Of a stretch of DNA of 64,000 nucleotides, positions 1 through 9,741 are shown piece by piece. Under the pieces are notes generated by a model, which saw nothing but the letters and a program-made list of their open reading frames with translations, did no database searches and had not been told where the DNA came from. The stretch is from assembly GCF_020080835.1 (NCBI RefSeq), contig NC_058162.1, forward strand, positions 20,280,144-20,344,143, in the 5' to 3' direction. Source of the DNA: Cotesia glomerata (Eukaryota > Arthropoda > Insecta > Hymenoptera > Braconidae). The translations under genes were made by a program, and so were the position numbers. Position 1 is the first letter of the stretch; each line of letters opens with the position of its first letter.

Positions 1-180
1 TTGACGGGAGGGTAGGCTCACCCGTCACAAAAAAATTATTTAAATTTAAACTATTATTATGAATTTATTTAAAAAAAAAAAAATTATTTAAATTTAAACT
101 ATTATTATTATTAATTTATTTAAAAAAAATTATTTAAATTTAAACTATTATTATTAATTTATTTTAAAAAATATTTAAAA
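1..180. repeat. Left-edge hairpin and AT-rich tandem repeats
   Basis: Positions 2-8 (TGACGGG) and 21-27 (CCCGTCA) form a perfect 7-bp inverted repeat with a 12-nt loop. From about 30 to 180 there are three to four imperfect copies of a ~45-bp unit built from TTATTTAAATTTAAACTA and ATTATTAATTTATTT. This may be subterminal sequence of the Polinton, but the true terminus cannot be confirmed because the window starts here. Confidence 0.5.
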
Positions 181-205
181 GCTGATAATTGAAAATAATT
201 ATGTT

Positions 206-973
206 TTATTGTTTTCTACAAAATTTACACTTAATTACTAATGGAATATCATTAAAAAATTCATCATATTCAATAGCTGTTGGTGTATAATGTTCATTAC
301 AGCGTCTGTATTTCATGATGTCCTTGTCCTCTTGAAGAGCTGTTGGTAATTTTGACCAGATACTGTTGATTTTGTCAGCAGCACATCCAATAATAAAATA
401 TTTAGGTAGCATGGCAATATCTTGAGGTCTCATATCTTCAATACTCAACTTGCAAAATAATTTTAGGGATTTTTCAAGCGATGGATTCCCGCAGTAATTT
501 TTGACAAACCATTCTTTTAATTTTTTAACATTCTTTAAAGCACACCAGTACAAGTCAGCATGTTGTTCATGGTTGCTACAGAAATTACAGTAATAATCCT
601 GACGTTTTTTCAATGGTGGACAATCCAGGTTCTCCAAGTCAATAATTGTCTTTGACTTGACAATATTTTGTAGCCAGCGTTTTTTCTCTAAGCCCTTGAC
701 ATATATGAACTGCTTGTCAGCGGTTGCTTTGTCTATGACTTGGTTGAGTTTGTCATAAGCAACTTGTCCTTGACTCCAGGAAATTTTATGACAAGCAGCT
801 ATGATGGCTTTGTTAAGTCGCTGGTAGTGTAATGATTGAGAGCTCCACGAGTAAGGTGGCTTGAAGACTGTACTTGATATTTCTTCAATCTCCTGGTCAA
901 TGGTAATCCAAGCCAGCTCCTTGGCTATGAAAGCTTCACCTTGAAATCCTTGAACGTCGATTATAATTTCCAT
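206..973 (-). CDS. Exonuclease-like Polinton accessory protein (left copy)
   Basis: Open frame of 255 residues starting at ATG 973. It is clearly related to the broken gene at 12139-12943: both share an N-terminal I-D-x-[EQ]-G-F strand, a K-E-L-A segment, a K-K-x-W-L segment followed by I-I-D-L, a C-A-x-x-x-V block, P-S-L-E-K-S-L and P-Q-D-I-A. The layout (acidic D-x-E strand, then a hydrophobic strand ending in D-L, then an H/D-bearing helix) resembles DEDDh 3'-5' exonucleases. That is inference: here the first motif reads D-V-Q instead of D-x-E, which would weaken catalysis. A C-x2-C-x2-H cluster sits near residues 129-134 and further Cys residues are at the C-terminus, so zinc binding is possible. 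It has its own promoter (see 1005-1035) and is divergent from PolB. Function is not established. Confidence 0.7.
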   Translation of the reverse strand: MEIIIDVQGFQGEAFIAKELAWITIDQEIEEISSTVFKPPYSWSSQSLHYQRLNKAIIAACHKISWSQGQVAYDKLNQVIDKATADKQFIYVKGLEKKRWLQNIVKSKTIIDLENLDCPPLKKRQDYYCNFCSNHEQHADLYWCALKNVKKLKEWFVKNYCGNPSLEKSLKLFCKLSIEDMRPQDIAMLPKYFIIGCAADKINSIWSKLPTALQEDKDIMKYRRCNEHYTPTAIEYDEFFNDIPLVIKCKFCRKQ

Positions 974-1004
974 GATGCTTCCAAGTTGAAGAAAAGGTGA
1001 GAAG

Positions 1005-1035
1005 TGAACCGCTGAGAAATCGCGGTGTTTATATA
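1005..1035 (-). promoter_or_regulatory. TATA/initiator core promoter of the left exo-like gene
   Basis: On the minus strand TATATAAA begins at 1035 and an initiator-like TCACTT has its A at 1005, a spacing of 30 bp, typical for arthropod TATA/Inr promoters. The ATG follows 32 bp further on. The same spacing recurs at other genes of this Polinton. Confidence 0.5.
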
Positions 1036-1249
1036 ATATTAGCCGTGGAAAGTCGCCAATCGTTGTTACTGAGTAGTGGGAGAAACGATTCGCGGTGAGA
1101 AAGGGGTTATGACGTTAGAGAGAACCGCGCGCGTGCCGCATAGATGGTACTAAAATTTGATTGACTGTCGCAAGGTGGTGGTGGTGGTGGTAGTGACATC
1201 TCAGCGGGTCTGGAAGGGGTATCAGAAAGGATGATGCAATTTGTGAGAA

Positions 1250-1284
1250 TATATAAACAGGTAATTCTGTGAGCTTTTTCATTC
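1250..1284 (+). promoter_or_regulatory. TATA/initiator core promoter of PolB
   Basis: TATATAAA at 1250-1257 is followed by TCATTC at 1279-1284, a match to the insect initiator TCA[GT]T[CT], with the A at 1281, 31 bp from the TATA start. The downstream leader (about 1300-1470) holds two imperfect copies of an 80-bp block containing AAGTTTCTA and TTAAGAAGACT before the PolB ATG at 1492. Confidence 0.5.
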
Positions 1285-1491
1285 TTAAATCTTCAGTGAT
1301 ACTATCAAGAACAAGTTCCTACTCAAGAAAACTTAATAAGAAAACTTTCAAGGAACAAGTTTCTAATTAAGAAGACTTTGTAAGAAAACTTTCAAGTTTA
1401 TACTTAAGAAAAACTTTTTAAGAAAATTTTCAAGGAGCAAGTTTCTACTTAAGAAGACTCTTGCCAACAAATCAGTGCTTTTCAAGTCAAA

Positions 1492-4400
1492 ATGGATTTG
1501 AAAACAGTCATCAACAACTTGGTGGCAACAGTCATCACCGCATATGAAAACCTTGAGCAAGCTGATCAAGTTTCTCAAGAGACTAGTTTGAGGTGGTTTC
1601 AGATTTGTGAAAACAATGTCCAGTACTACACTACAATACTACTGGACCCCACCTCAAACGTTCATCTACGGCAATGTGTACAGTCAAACATTACCATTTC
1701 AAACACCTATGGTGAAAAGTTTATAAGCTTGAGCCATACAGTTGTTGGTGGTGACCTTAGTCATCAACATCAAGTTGCAGCTATCAAATCGCAAGATATG
1801 GAAAGTGCATTCCAGGACAGAGTTAAAAATGGATGTGTAATCAATCTTAGACACACCGATTTAAAAGCTTTTTTAAGAGAGGCTGAAGATATGGCTATAG
1901 AGAAGATCCAACAATCAATGCAGGAGAATGGTAGCTTAAAAGTCTACACCCAGCTACTTTGCAGATTTGAAAATCATAAAAATGATGCTGTTGTTGTAGA
2001 AACAAAGTCTTTTCAAACTAAGACTTCTACAATATTAGCCAACACAGAACTGCATAAATGGTTCCAAGACAATGTTACAGATCAACTGCTGAAAAAAATT
2101 GAGGATTTTAATGAGAATCAGTCTGGATGGAGTTTGACTGAGATTCTCAACCTCAGCATCAACATATCAAGATATGCACTGCTCCAAGCAGGTCTCTCAA
2201 CGTTTGTGTGGCTTCCTAGAGACATTCAGAAGAAGAAAGCTGTTGTAAATATAATGAATGAAGACCACTACTGTTTCCTTTGGTCAGTCGTAGCAGCTTT
2301 ATATTCAGTTTCATCAAACAGCTGTGTAACATCGTCATATCCATATCCCAGCTCAGTACTAGATCATACAGGTATAAAATTTCCTATAGAACTTAAAGAT
2401 ATACCATTTTTTGAAAAATTTAATGATTTAAAAATCAATGTGTACGGTATAGAGCCTAAAGAAGATGATGAAAAAGATCCTAGCATAATTGTACCGCTTT
2501 ATCTAAGCTCAAATCTTGACTGTCAAAAAGACACTATTCACTTACTTATGATAGAAATAAATATTACTTTAAATGATGATGATAGTATTGAAAACCATAG
2601 ACCAATATTTCATTTTACATTTATTAGAAATCTGTCACGTCTACTAAAAAGTAGCATCACAAAAGGAAAAACAAAATTATTCTTTTGTGATCGATGTCTA
2701 TGTCATTTCAAACTTGAGAGTTCTTACCAAAGGCATTACACTGATTGTCTTTCACATAATAAAGTCAAAATGAGTCTTCCTAGTCAAGAAAACAAAATCT
2801 TATCTTTCAAAAATCATAGTTTCAAAGACCCCGTTCCATTTGTTGTTTATGCAGATCTGGAAAGCGTTCTCGAGCAGAAAACAGAACATATTCAAAAACA
2901 TACTCCTCATAGCATTGCTTATTACTTACACTGCAATTATGACAATTCATTATCTAAATTTAACATTAATCGTTCACCTGATTGTATAAAATGGTTTGTC
3001 CAAGAGCTTGAAACTATAAGCCATCAAGGTAGTAATCTTTTAAGAAACCCTTTACCTCTTCCAAAGTTAAATGACGAGGAGCAAAGATCTTTCAGTCAAG
3101 CTGTGAATTGTCATATTTGTGGTAAGCCATTCAACTCTGCTAGTGATAAGAAAGTTAGAGATCATTGTCACTTCACCGGTAAATTTAGAGGAGCTGCTCA
3201 CAACTCCTGTAATTTAAACTTTCAACAGACACATATTATACCAATAGTTTTTCACAATTTGAGCGGCTATGATTTATATTTCATTTTAGAATCTGTAACA
3301 ACTGTTTTTAAAGGTAAAATTGAGATATTACCTATCAACAAAGAAAAATATATAGCTTTCATCAAGACTGTAGACGATACAACTATTCACTTACGTTTTA
3401 TCGACTCATTTAGATTTATGGCGTCTAGTATAGACAAACTTTCTTCCTACTTGACTGACTATAGCAAAATTATTACAAGACAGTTTTATTCAGATCCTGA
3501 AGAATTAAAATTGGTAACTTCTAAAGGAATATTTCCCTATGAATATGTAGATTCATTGGAAAAATTAGACGTGACAAAAACTACCCGACAAACAGGACTT
3601 TTACTCACGACTCAATGACAAGCATATCAGTGATGAAGACTATGCGTTGGCTCAAAAAGTTTGGGATAAATTTAACATACAAACTCTTGGTGAATACTCG
3701 GATCTCTATTTAAAAACTGATATCTTGTTACTGGCAGACATTTTTGAAAATTTCCGTTCAAGTTGTTTCAAAACTTATGAATTAGATACTCTTCACTACT
3801 ATACTGCTCCAGGACTAGCTTTTTCAGCAATGCTTAAACTCACAGGAGTCCAACTCGAACTATTACTAGATCCTGAAATGATACTTTTCTTTGAGAAGGG
3901 TATTAGAGGTGGAGTATCACAATGTTCTAATCGCTATGCTCGAGCTAATAACCGCTACATGGGTAAGGACTTCAACCCTGAAGAAGATGAATCTTACATC
4001 TTATACCTAGATGTAAATAACTTGTACGGAAGCGCAATGAGCATGCCTTTACCCCAAGGTTCTTTCACATGAGAAAATAACATCAGTGAGGAAAATATTT
4101 CATCAATATTCACTTCTAATGAATCTACTGGGTACATTCTCGAGGTAGACTTGGAGTATCCAGAAGATCTCCATGAGTTACACAAAGACATGCCATTGTG
4201 CCCTGAGCATTTTACACCACCAGACGGCAAAACATCTAAGCTAGCCACAACACTGCATCCAAAGAATAACTATGTTATTCATTATAAAAACTTGGAGCAG
4301 TGTTTACAACTAGGTATGAAGCTTGTCAAAGTTCATCGAGTTTTAAAGTTTGTTCAATCAGCGTGGCTTAAACCATATATCGATAAGAACACTGAATGTC

Positions 4401-5263
4401 GACAAAAAGCCACCAACGAGTTTGAGAAGAATTTTTACAAACTGATGAACAACGTGGTATTTGGCAAGACTATGGAGAATGTGCGTAAGCACAAAGATAT
4501 CAAGCTGGTTAGCGAATGGCGAGGTCGATATGGTGCTAAAAGTTTGATCTCCAAGTCCAACTTTCATAGCTTCACCATTTTCGGTGAAGATCTGGTAATA
4601 GTTGAGTTGAATAAAGTTAACGTTTATTTTAATAAACCTATTTACGTTGGCTTCAGCATACTTGACTTGTCTAAGACTTTCATGTATGACTTTCATTATA
4701 ATTATGTGAAAAAAATTTTTTCTAATGAAGATTCAAAAATGCTCTATACCGATACAGACAGTCTTATTTATCACTTTAGAGTCCCCGATATTTATGAAAT
4801 TATCAAACGTGATATTCACAAGTTTGATACCTCTGATTACCCGCTCAACAATGCATACGATATTCCTCGGAAGAATAAAAAAGTTCTGGGGCTCATGAAA
4901 GATGAGAACAATGGCAGAATTATGTCAGAGTTCGTGGGTCTCAGAGCAAAATTGTATGCCTTTAAACTACATGATAATGAAGATGAGGTTAAAAAACGAG
5001 CTAAAGGAGTTAAAGGATCAACTCTGAGGAAAATCACATTTGATGATTTTAAAAACTGCTTAATTGATCATACCAACGTACATAAGGATCAATACTTGAT
5101 CAAAAGCAATAAGCATGTTGTGAAGACAGTGCTACAAGAAAATAAGCTTGCCCTGAGCTGGGATGATGACAAGCGCCAGCTGCTGGATAACTCCACAGAT
5201 ACCCTACCATGGGGTTTTAAGAATGTCAATTCAGAACCAGCAGCTAAGCGACAGAAAATGTAA
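1492..5263 (+). pseudogene. polB: Protein-primed family B DNA polymerase, frameshifted and interrupted
   Basis: This is the replicative polymerase of the Polinton. Segment 1 (1492-3618) has a C2H2-like finger near 2683-2760, exonuclease motif I D-L-E (residues 455-457), a Cys/His knuckle of the C-H-I-C...D-H-C-H-x-T-G type that recurs in Polinton polymerases, and exonuclease motif II H-N-L-S-G-Y-D (588-594). Segment 2 (3647-4072) carries exonuclease III Y-L-K-T-D and polymerase motif A D-V-N-N-L-Y-G. Segment 3 (4151-5263) carries the motif B region K-x3-N-x4-G and motif C Y-T-D-T-D-S. A frame change occurs near the A-run at 3576-3580 and an in-frame TGA lies at 4070-4072; segments 2 and 3 are in the same frame. 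All catalytic motifs survive, so the lesions look recent. The gene converges on the integrase gene, whose stop lies 84 bp further on. Confidence 0.93.
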
Positions 5264-5347
5264 AAATAGATTTAAGTTTGTAAATACTTAGGATTAAGTT
5301 TGTAAATAATTAGATTTAAGGTTTATGTTAATAAATATTTATTATTA

Positions 5348-6286
5348 TTACATATCTGACTTATTAATCCAACTGTTATGACTATTATCAAAACCTAACC
5401 ACTTTACATAATATTTATTTCCTCGTGTTTTTATAACTTTCTCAACAAGATACACATCTGGATATTTGACTTTGCTGAGTTCCTTTTCGTAAAATCCACC
5501 TTCGATTGGTTGATCTTGATAGTCTACTAGCTTATAAGTTGTTGGAGTTGTATTCTGTACTGTCTTGATTGTGAAAATCTCTGTTGTCCAGTTTGGTGTG
5601 TAGCCTTTCTCGAATACATTTTTATACTTGCTGATTCGGACTTTGTCTCCAACTTTGAACTTCTTCTTCTTCTTCTTTTTCTGTTGTGACTTGGCTTGCA
5701 GTGGTTGATATATGTTTTCCAGCAGCTGTTTTTCCTGAGCAGCAGTTACATCAGCAGGCTTCATTTTAATAGTCCGATGCTTGGTGGTATTGTAGGACTT
5801 TACCAAGTTATCAAGTATATCAGTCCACTTGTAGCTACCACGAGCTGTGAATTCTCTCCACATTTTAGTCTTAAGTGTTCTATTGAAACGCTCACATATA
5901 GATGCTTTGAGATTGCTGAATGTTGAGTAAAGATTTATCTTATGCTGCTTCATCAGGTCTTTAAATTCTTTGTTGTAGAACTCTTTACCCTGATCAACAT
6001 GGAGATTTTTAGGTACACGACCTTGCTGGAGTACAGACTTCATAGCACTAGTGACATCAACACCACTTTTAGATTTAATTGGAACTGCCCAGGCATATTT
6101 TGAAAATATATCTATGATTGTAAGCAGATACTTGTATCCTTTATTAACTGTTGCATATGGAATCATCTCAACCAAGTCAGCTTGCCAAGTCTCATCAAGA
6201 CCTCGGATGTCAACATGACGACGTTTATAGTTCCTGCGAGCTGGTTTGTGAAGCTCTTTAGCTATCACTGCCTTTTTGTCGACCAT
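5348..6286 (-). CDS. Polinton integrase (DDE) with C-terminal chromodomain
   Basis: Retroviral-type integrase of 312 residues from ATG 6286 (an upstream TTG extension is unlikely to be used). Catalytic residues by position are D37 (context W-Q-A-D-L-V-E-M), D98 (H-V-D-Q-G-K-E-F) and E132 (C-E-R-F-N-R-T). A basic stretch follows near residues 205-215. The last ~45 residues (Y-L-V-E-K-V-I...Y-Y-V-K-W-L-G-F...W) form a chromodomain, a fold that can steer integration to modified chromatin. Such tails are known in Polinton and chromovirus integrases. The frame is intact. It overlaps the end of the fibre-like gene by 29 bp and lies tail-to-tail with polB. Confidence 0.93.
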   Translation of the reverse strand: MVDKKAVIAKELHKPARRNYKRRHVDIRGLDETWQADLVEMIPYATVNKGYKYLLTIIDIFSKYAWAVPIKSKSGVDVTSAMKSVLQQGRVPKNLHVDQGKEFYNKEFKDLMKQHKINLYSTFSNLKASICERFNRTLKTKMWREFTARGSYKWTDILDNLVKSYNTTKHRTIKMKPADVTAAQEKQLLENIYQPLQAKSQQKKKKKKKFKVGDKVRISKYKNVFEKGYTPNWTTEIFTIKTVQNTTPTTYKLVDYQDQPIEGGFYEKELSKVKYPDVYLVEKVIKTRGNKYYVKWLGFDNSHNSWINKSDM

Positions 6287-6644
6287 TGAGTTTCTCAATG
6301 AGATATTTGATATTATTCTGGTGAGTAGAGACTACTGCTTTAACGTCCTCAATAGTTGTCTGCAAATTTATTATGGTAGCTTTCAGTATTACTATTTCAG
6401 AGTGTAAATGTGAAATAATCTCTTTCTGATCACTGTCTATGCTTTTATCCAGTTCAAATATATGTCTCAGTACAAATTGCACTGTCGCAGCATCGTGTTC
6501 ATTTAAAGGATTACCAAGATTGCACAGTCTTTTATTCTCAATGTTATAGTTTCCATCAGAAGTTACATTGAAACCTCTACCAGCTGGTCCTCGTTGACCT
6601 GACTTGTCATTGTCCAGTGGACGTCCAAATATATCGATGCTCAT
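6258..6644 (-). CDS. Fibre-like protein with Gly-rich segment and coiled coil
   Basis: 128 residues from ATG 6644. The N-terminus holds a short collagen-like run (G-Q-R-G-P-A-G-R-G), followed by N-K-R-L-C-N-L-G-N-P-L-N-E-H-D-A, a motif style seen in trimeric tail-fibre or attachment proteins. The second half is heptad-rich (L-D-K-S-I-D...I-V-I-L-K-A-T-I-I-N-L-Q-T-T-I) and likely a coiled coil. This suggests a trimeric virion spike or attachment protein, by analogy only. It sits in a minus-strand gene run with the integrase and the ATPase. Confidence 0.6.
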   Translation of the reverse strand: MSIDIFGRPLDNDKSGQRGPAGRGFNVTSDGNYNIENKRLCNLGNPLNEHDAATVQFVLRHIFELDKSIDSDQKEIISHLHSEIVILKATIINLQTTIEDVKAVVSTHQNNIKYLIEKLNGRQKGSDS

Positions 6645-6698
6645 AGTTGTAAACACTTTGACTGTCAACGTGTGAATGATATAATTTTCTAAAAGCTT

Positions 6699-7599
6699 TT
6701 AATATATAACTCCAGCCTCCCTTAGCTCTTCAATAATTGACATGATTTCATTTGTGTGACTTGGATTTCCAGCAGCTTGAGACGCCATCAGCAGCCGCAA
6801 ACGATCAACTAGTTCATTTGGATCATCCCAGTATACGTAGTCCATGGGTGTCTTGGTGGTAATCATAAATTTTGGTAGTCCTCTACCATGCTTTTCAACA
6901 AAATCAGCAATATATTTCTTATACTTATCTGTTGAATCTATGTAAATACTTTTACTTGAATCATAACTTTTCCTATGAGTATTTGTTCTCTGGATAATTT
7001 CCAAATATTATCTTGCGTGACAAGCGTATCTTTCGGTGTTTTTGTAAACAATAATTCCAACAACCCAGGAGTTATTGGATAACTTCTTTCTTTGACAGTT
7101 ATTGTATCATTTGCAAATGAAATATTTGAATCACCCATATACATTTCACCATGTTTTTTGCGTACACCATATCTCATGTCATTATTTTTGTTTTTTGAAC
7201 TTAAACGTTGTAAATAATAATTAGTGAGAAGAGGATTTTTAGGCTTTGGAGTACTGTTGATGACGGTAGTTGAGTTATAGCAAATGATGTGTTGTTCAAT
7301 GAACTTTCATCATCCGTCATTAAATTGTTGAATACTTCTGGATCATCATATGAAAATTTCTCAACCTCTTCTTTTTCAACCTGCGGCTTTTCTTCTTTTT
7401 TAATATTTTCTTCTTTAAGCTTTGAAGATTCAACTATACTCTGAAGTGGTGTTACAATAGGCTTGAACATTTCCTCCATGGCTTTTTCAGCTGTATCTTT
7501 ACCCAACTTCAACATCTTATGCTTCCGTCGGATAGCATCGCTGGCTTAAAATATCTGATGCAGAATATCTCTCTGCTTTGAAATTTCTTCAGGCTTCAT
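6699..7599 (-). pseudogene. Conserved Polinton protein of unknown function, broken
   Basis: Reading leftward from ATG 7599, an in-frame TAA occurs at 7546-7548, then an acidic Lys/Glu-rich segment (to about 7201), then in other frames a segment with R-Y-G-V-R-K-K-H-G and P-G-L-L-E-L-L-F (about 7177-7020) and a last segment with D-P-N-E-L-V-D-R-L-R-L-L and I-I-E-E-L-R-E-A-G (7004-6699). At least two frameshifts and one stop are needed to join the pieces, so it is a pseudogene. Its place between fibre-like and ATPase genes suggests a virion or assembly function. I recognise it as a protein found with insect Polintons but not its role. Confidence 0.7.
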
Positions 7600-7650
7600 G
7601 TTTACAGGTTAACGTCTACAGCATGTGTGACTATCACACTTTAAAGTACC

Positions 7651-8346
7651 TTAATTTATACTAATGAAGCAGTCGAATCCTTTTCGATACCTGCCACTGT
7701 TCAACTCACTGTCTTTATCTATTACCACAAACCCATATTTATTCCAGCATGCTGAGCATAAATCTCTGAATGAGTTATACGGCATGTCTGTATTTACATG
7801 ATCATCATAAATATGCTTCAAATTCATTTCATCTTGACGGAACAGAACGATAAAGTTTGCGTTATCTCTAATTAGATTTTTAGGTATTCGTGTATAAGTT
7901 TGACAGAGATAAAAGCTATCAACATCCTTGTGTCGACCCATGCAGAAAAAAGCCTTGATGTGATCCTGTTTTTCACAAGCAACATCGTCAAATATCATCA
8001 GGGAGTTAGGCTTAGCATCTTCAGGCTTGATTACAGCTTCATGTTCGCTGAATGTGAAGAATCCAATACCATCAATCTGTTTAAGCAGTGTTTCCAAAAA
8101 CTGATACTTTGGTTGATTAAGAGACTTTGAGTAGAGATATATATTCTCAAACCTCAAACCGTTTGGATGTACAATAAGAGATAGCAGAGCATTCGTCTTT
8201 CCACAGTTTGATGGTCCGCAAAATACAGCACGTACACTGTTTGAAAGTAGATCACCATGTCGTTTGAGTTTTTTCACTCCTGTCCCTTGAACAATTTGAT
8301 CAAAGTTGATAACCGGTAACTGAGCTCTTGGTTTTTTAAACTCCAT
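7651..8346 (-). CDS. FtsK/HerA-type genome-packaging ATPase
   Basis: 231 residues, intact. Walker A is G-P-S-N-C-G-K-T (residues 44-51) and Walker B is S-L-M-I-F-D-D-V with the acidic pair at 120-121. A sensor-like Q-T-Y-T-R-I-P and a later R-Q-D-E motif agree with the A32-like packaging ATPases of Polintons, adintoviruses and virophages. The expected role is pumping DNA into capsids. It is divergent from the PLA2-domain gene, sharing a 77-bp promoter region. Confidence 0.93.
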   Translation of the reverse strand: MEFKKPRAQLPVINFDQIVQGTGVKKLKRHGDLLSNSVRAVFCGPSNCGKTNALLSLIVHPNGLRFENIYLYSKSLNQPKYQFLETLLKQIDGIGFFTFSEHEAVIKPEDAKPNSLMIFDDVACEKQDHIKAFFCMGRHKDVDSFYLCQTYTRIPKNLIRDNANFIVLFRQDEMNLKHIYDDHVNTDMPYNSFRDLCSACWNKYGFVVIDKDSELNSGRYRKGFDCFISIN

Positions 8347-8423
8347 GACTGCTCAATTAATTCTGAGACTCATAGGTATAAATACAGGCTTATATAGATC
8401 ACCAAGTTAGTCTTTGATGTGTC
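8347..8423. promoter_or_regulatory. Compact divergent promoter, ATPase / PLA2-protease
   Basis: The 77-bp gap between the two ATGs has two opposed TATA boxes: TATAAATA at 8377-8384 on the plus strand and TATATAAG starting at 8396 on the minus strand. A plus-strand initiator-like TTAGTC has its A at 8408 (31 bp from the TATA). On the minus strand CTCAGA has its A at 8364 (32 bp). The two transcripts would start about 44 bp apart and diverge. Confidence 0.5.
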
Positions 8424-9350
8424 ATGTCTGAGAGCAGACGTGGTAAAGGTGTTGTCAACCATATAATCAATAAGCTTCCACTTGAACTTCACATACCAGG
8501 ATATCAGTACTGTGGTCCAGGTACAAAGTTAGCCAAGAGGTTAGCTCGAGGTGATTCAGGTATAAATCCTTTGGACGCTGCGTGTAAGGAACACGATATA
8601 GCTTACTCAAAAAATCGTGAAAATTTGGAAGCCCGTCACGAGGCTGATAAAATCCTTGCTGAGAAAGCGTGGCAACGATTTCAAGCAAGAGACGCTGCTA
8701 TTGGTGAAAAAGCTGCTGCTTGGAGTGTAAATAAAATCATGAAGCTGAAAAGACGTTTCGGTATGGGTCTTAAAAAAGAAAAACCTATTACCAAGCGTAA
8801 GATAATTAAAAGAAAAACAACGAAGTGTAAAACAGTTGTTAAGAGAAAGACAACGAAGAGAAAAACAACGAAGCGAAAAACAACAAAGCGTAAGATGATA
8901 AAACGCAAGAGAGCCAAAAGAAAGACAACTAAGCTCAAGACTTCCAAAAAGAAGGATGTTGCTTTGAGACAGGTTGTTGATAAAGCTAAAAAGTCCATGC
9001 AGCCTGGTGGAGATCCAGTTAAAACAGCTCTTGAAGGTGCTCGCAAGGCTGTCAAGAAGGCTGGTGGGAAGAAAAACGTTCGATTGCCTCGTATTCTACC
9101 AGTTTCATCAAAGATTGGTGGAGTACTTCCATTCTTGATTCCCCTGTTTGCAGGATTATCGGCGGTTGGTGCTCTGGCAGGTGGAGCTGCAGGTGTTGCA
9201 AAAGCTGTGAATGATGCAAGTGCGGCTAAAAATCAACTTGTTGAAAAGAAACGTCACAACTTGAAGATGGAGGAAATAGCTGTAGGTGGAGGATTATACC
9301 TCAAACCTTACCCTGAGGGAGCTGGCTGTATGAAGTCAAAAAACCAGTAG
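8424..9350 (+). CDS. PLA2-domain, lysine-rich virion protein (N-terminal part of protease fusion)
   Basis: 308 residues from ATG 8424. Residues 25-61 carry a parvovirus-style phospholipase A2 signature: Y-C-G-P-G-T (calcium loop), D51, C54 and H-D-I-A-Y at 57-61 with the catalytic H-D pair. Residues ~113-180 are an extreme Lys/Arg/Thr repeat (units K-R-K-T-T), like a DNA-condensing core protein. Residues ~231-262 are hydrophobic and Gly/Ala-rich, possibly membrane-active. A likely role is membrane breach on entry combined with DNA packing; this is inference from domain type. The frame ends just where the protease frame begins, with a 25-bp overlap in the -1 phase. This suggests that one longer protein was split by a frameshift near 9325, or that a programmed shift is used. 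Confidence 0.8.
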   Translation: MSESRRGKGVVNHIINKLPLELHIPGYQYCGPGTKLAKRLARGDSGINPLDAACKEHDIAYSKNRENLEARHEADKILAEKAWQRFQARDAAIGEKAAAWSVNKIMKLKRRFGMGLKKEKPITKRKIIKRKTTKCKTVVKRKTTKRKTTKRKTTKRKMIKRKRAKRKTTKLKTSKKKDVALRQVVDKAKKSMQPGGDPVKTALEGARKAVKKAGGKKNVRLPRILPVSSKIGGVLPFLIPLFAGLSAVGALAGGAAGVAKAVNDASAAKNQLVEKKRHNLKMEEIAVGGGLYLKPYPEGAGCMKSKNQ

Positions 9351-9709
9351 AGCTACCACATCGAGCACTGACTAACATCGATTTATTAAAGTATTCCAAG
9401 CTGTTGAAAATTCCAAATTTTCGAGGAGTTTTCATGAGAAATGATTTACTAAAATCTGGACCCAAAACAAATGAATCTGCAATAATAAATTTAGATGATA
9501 AACTTGGACCTGGAACTCACTGGATTGCATACAAGAAAAATCATGATCAAGTAATTTATTTTGACAGTTTTGGTAATCTACAACCTCCACAAGACTTGAT
9601 GAAATATCTCGATGTTGGTAGCGTAATGTACAATCATAAAAGATATCAAGACTTTGATACAATCATATGTGGACATTTATGTCTTAAATTCCTGGCTGGA
9701 CAACTATAA
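9326..9709 (+). CDS. Adenain-like cysteine protease (C-terminal part)
   Basis: The open frame reads from about 9326, with no good ATG of its own before 9434. It contains G-T-H-W (catalytic His), Y-F-D-S-F-G (Asp), R-Y-Q (oxyanion Gln) and I-C-G-H-L-C-L (catalytic Cys), the order found in the adenovirus/Polinton maturation protease (C5 family). The N-terminal part (L-K-I-P-N-F-R-G-V-F) matches the segment that usually joins this domain to the PLA2-bearing part in insect Polintons. The role would be processing of capsid precursor proteins. It ends 32 bp before the penton ATG. Confidence 0.85.
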   Translation: MYEVKKPVELPHRALTNIDLLKYSKLLKIPNFRGVFMRNDLLKSGPKTNESAIINLDDKLGPGTHWIAYKKNHDQVIYFDSFGNLQPPQDLMKYLDVGSVMYNHKRYQDFDTIICGHLCLKFLAGQL

Positions 9710-9741
9710 ATTGAAGTGACTCGAGACTACAAGCATTAGTC

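Noticed and set aside
8681..9055. 124-residue minus-strand hydrophobic frame
   Set aside because: Antisense shadow of the lysine-rich repeats (Lys codons read as Phe/Leu/Val).
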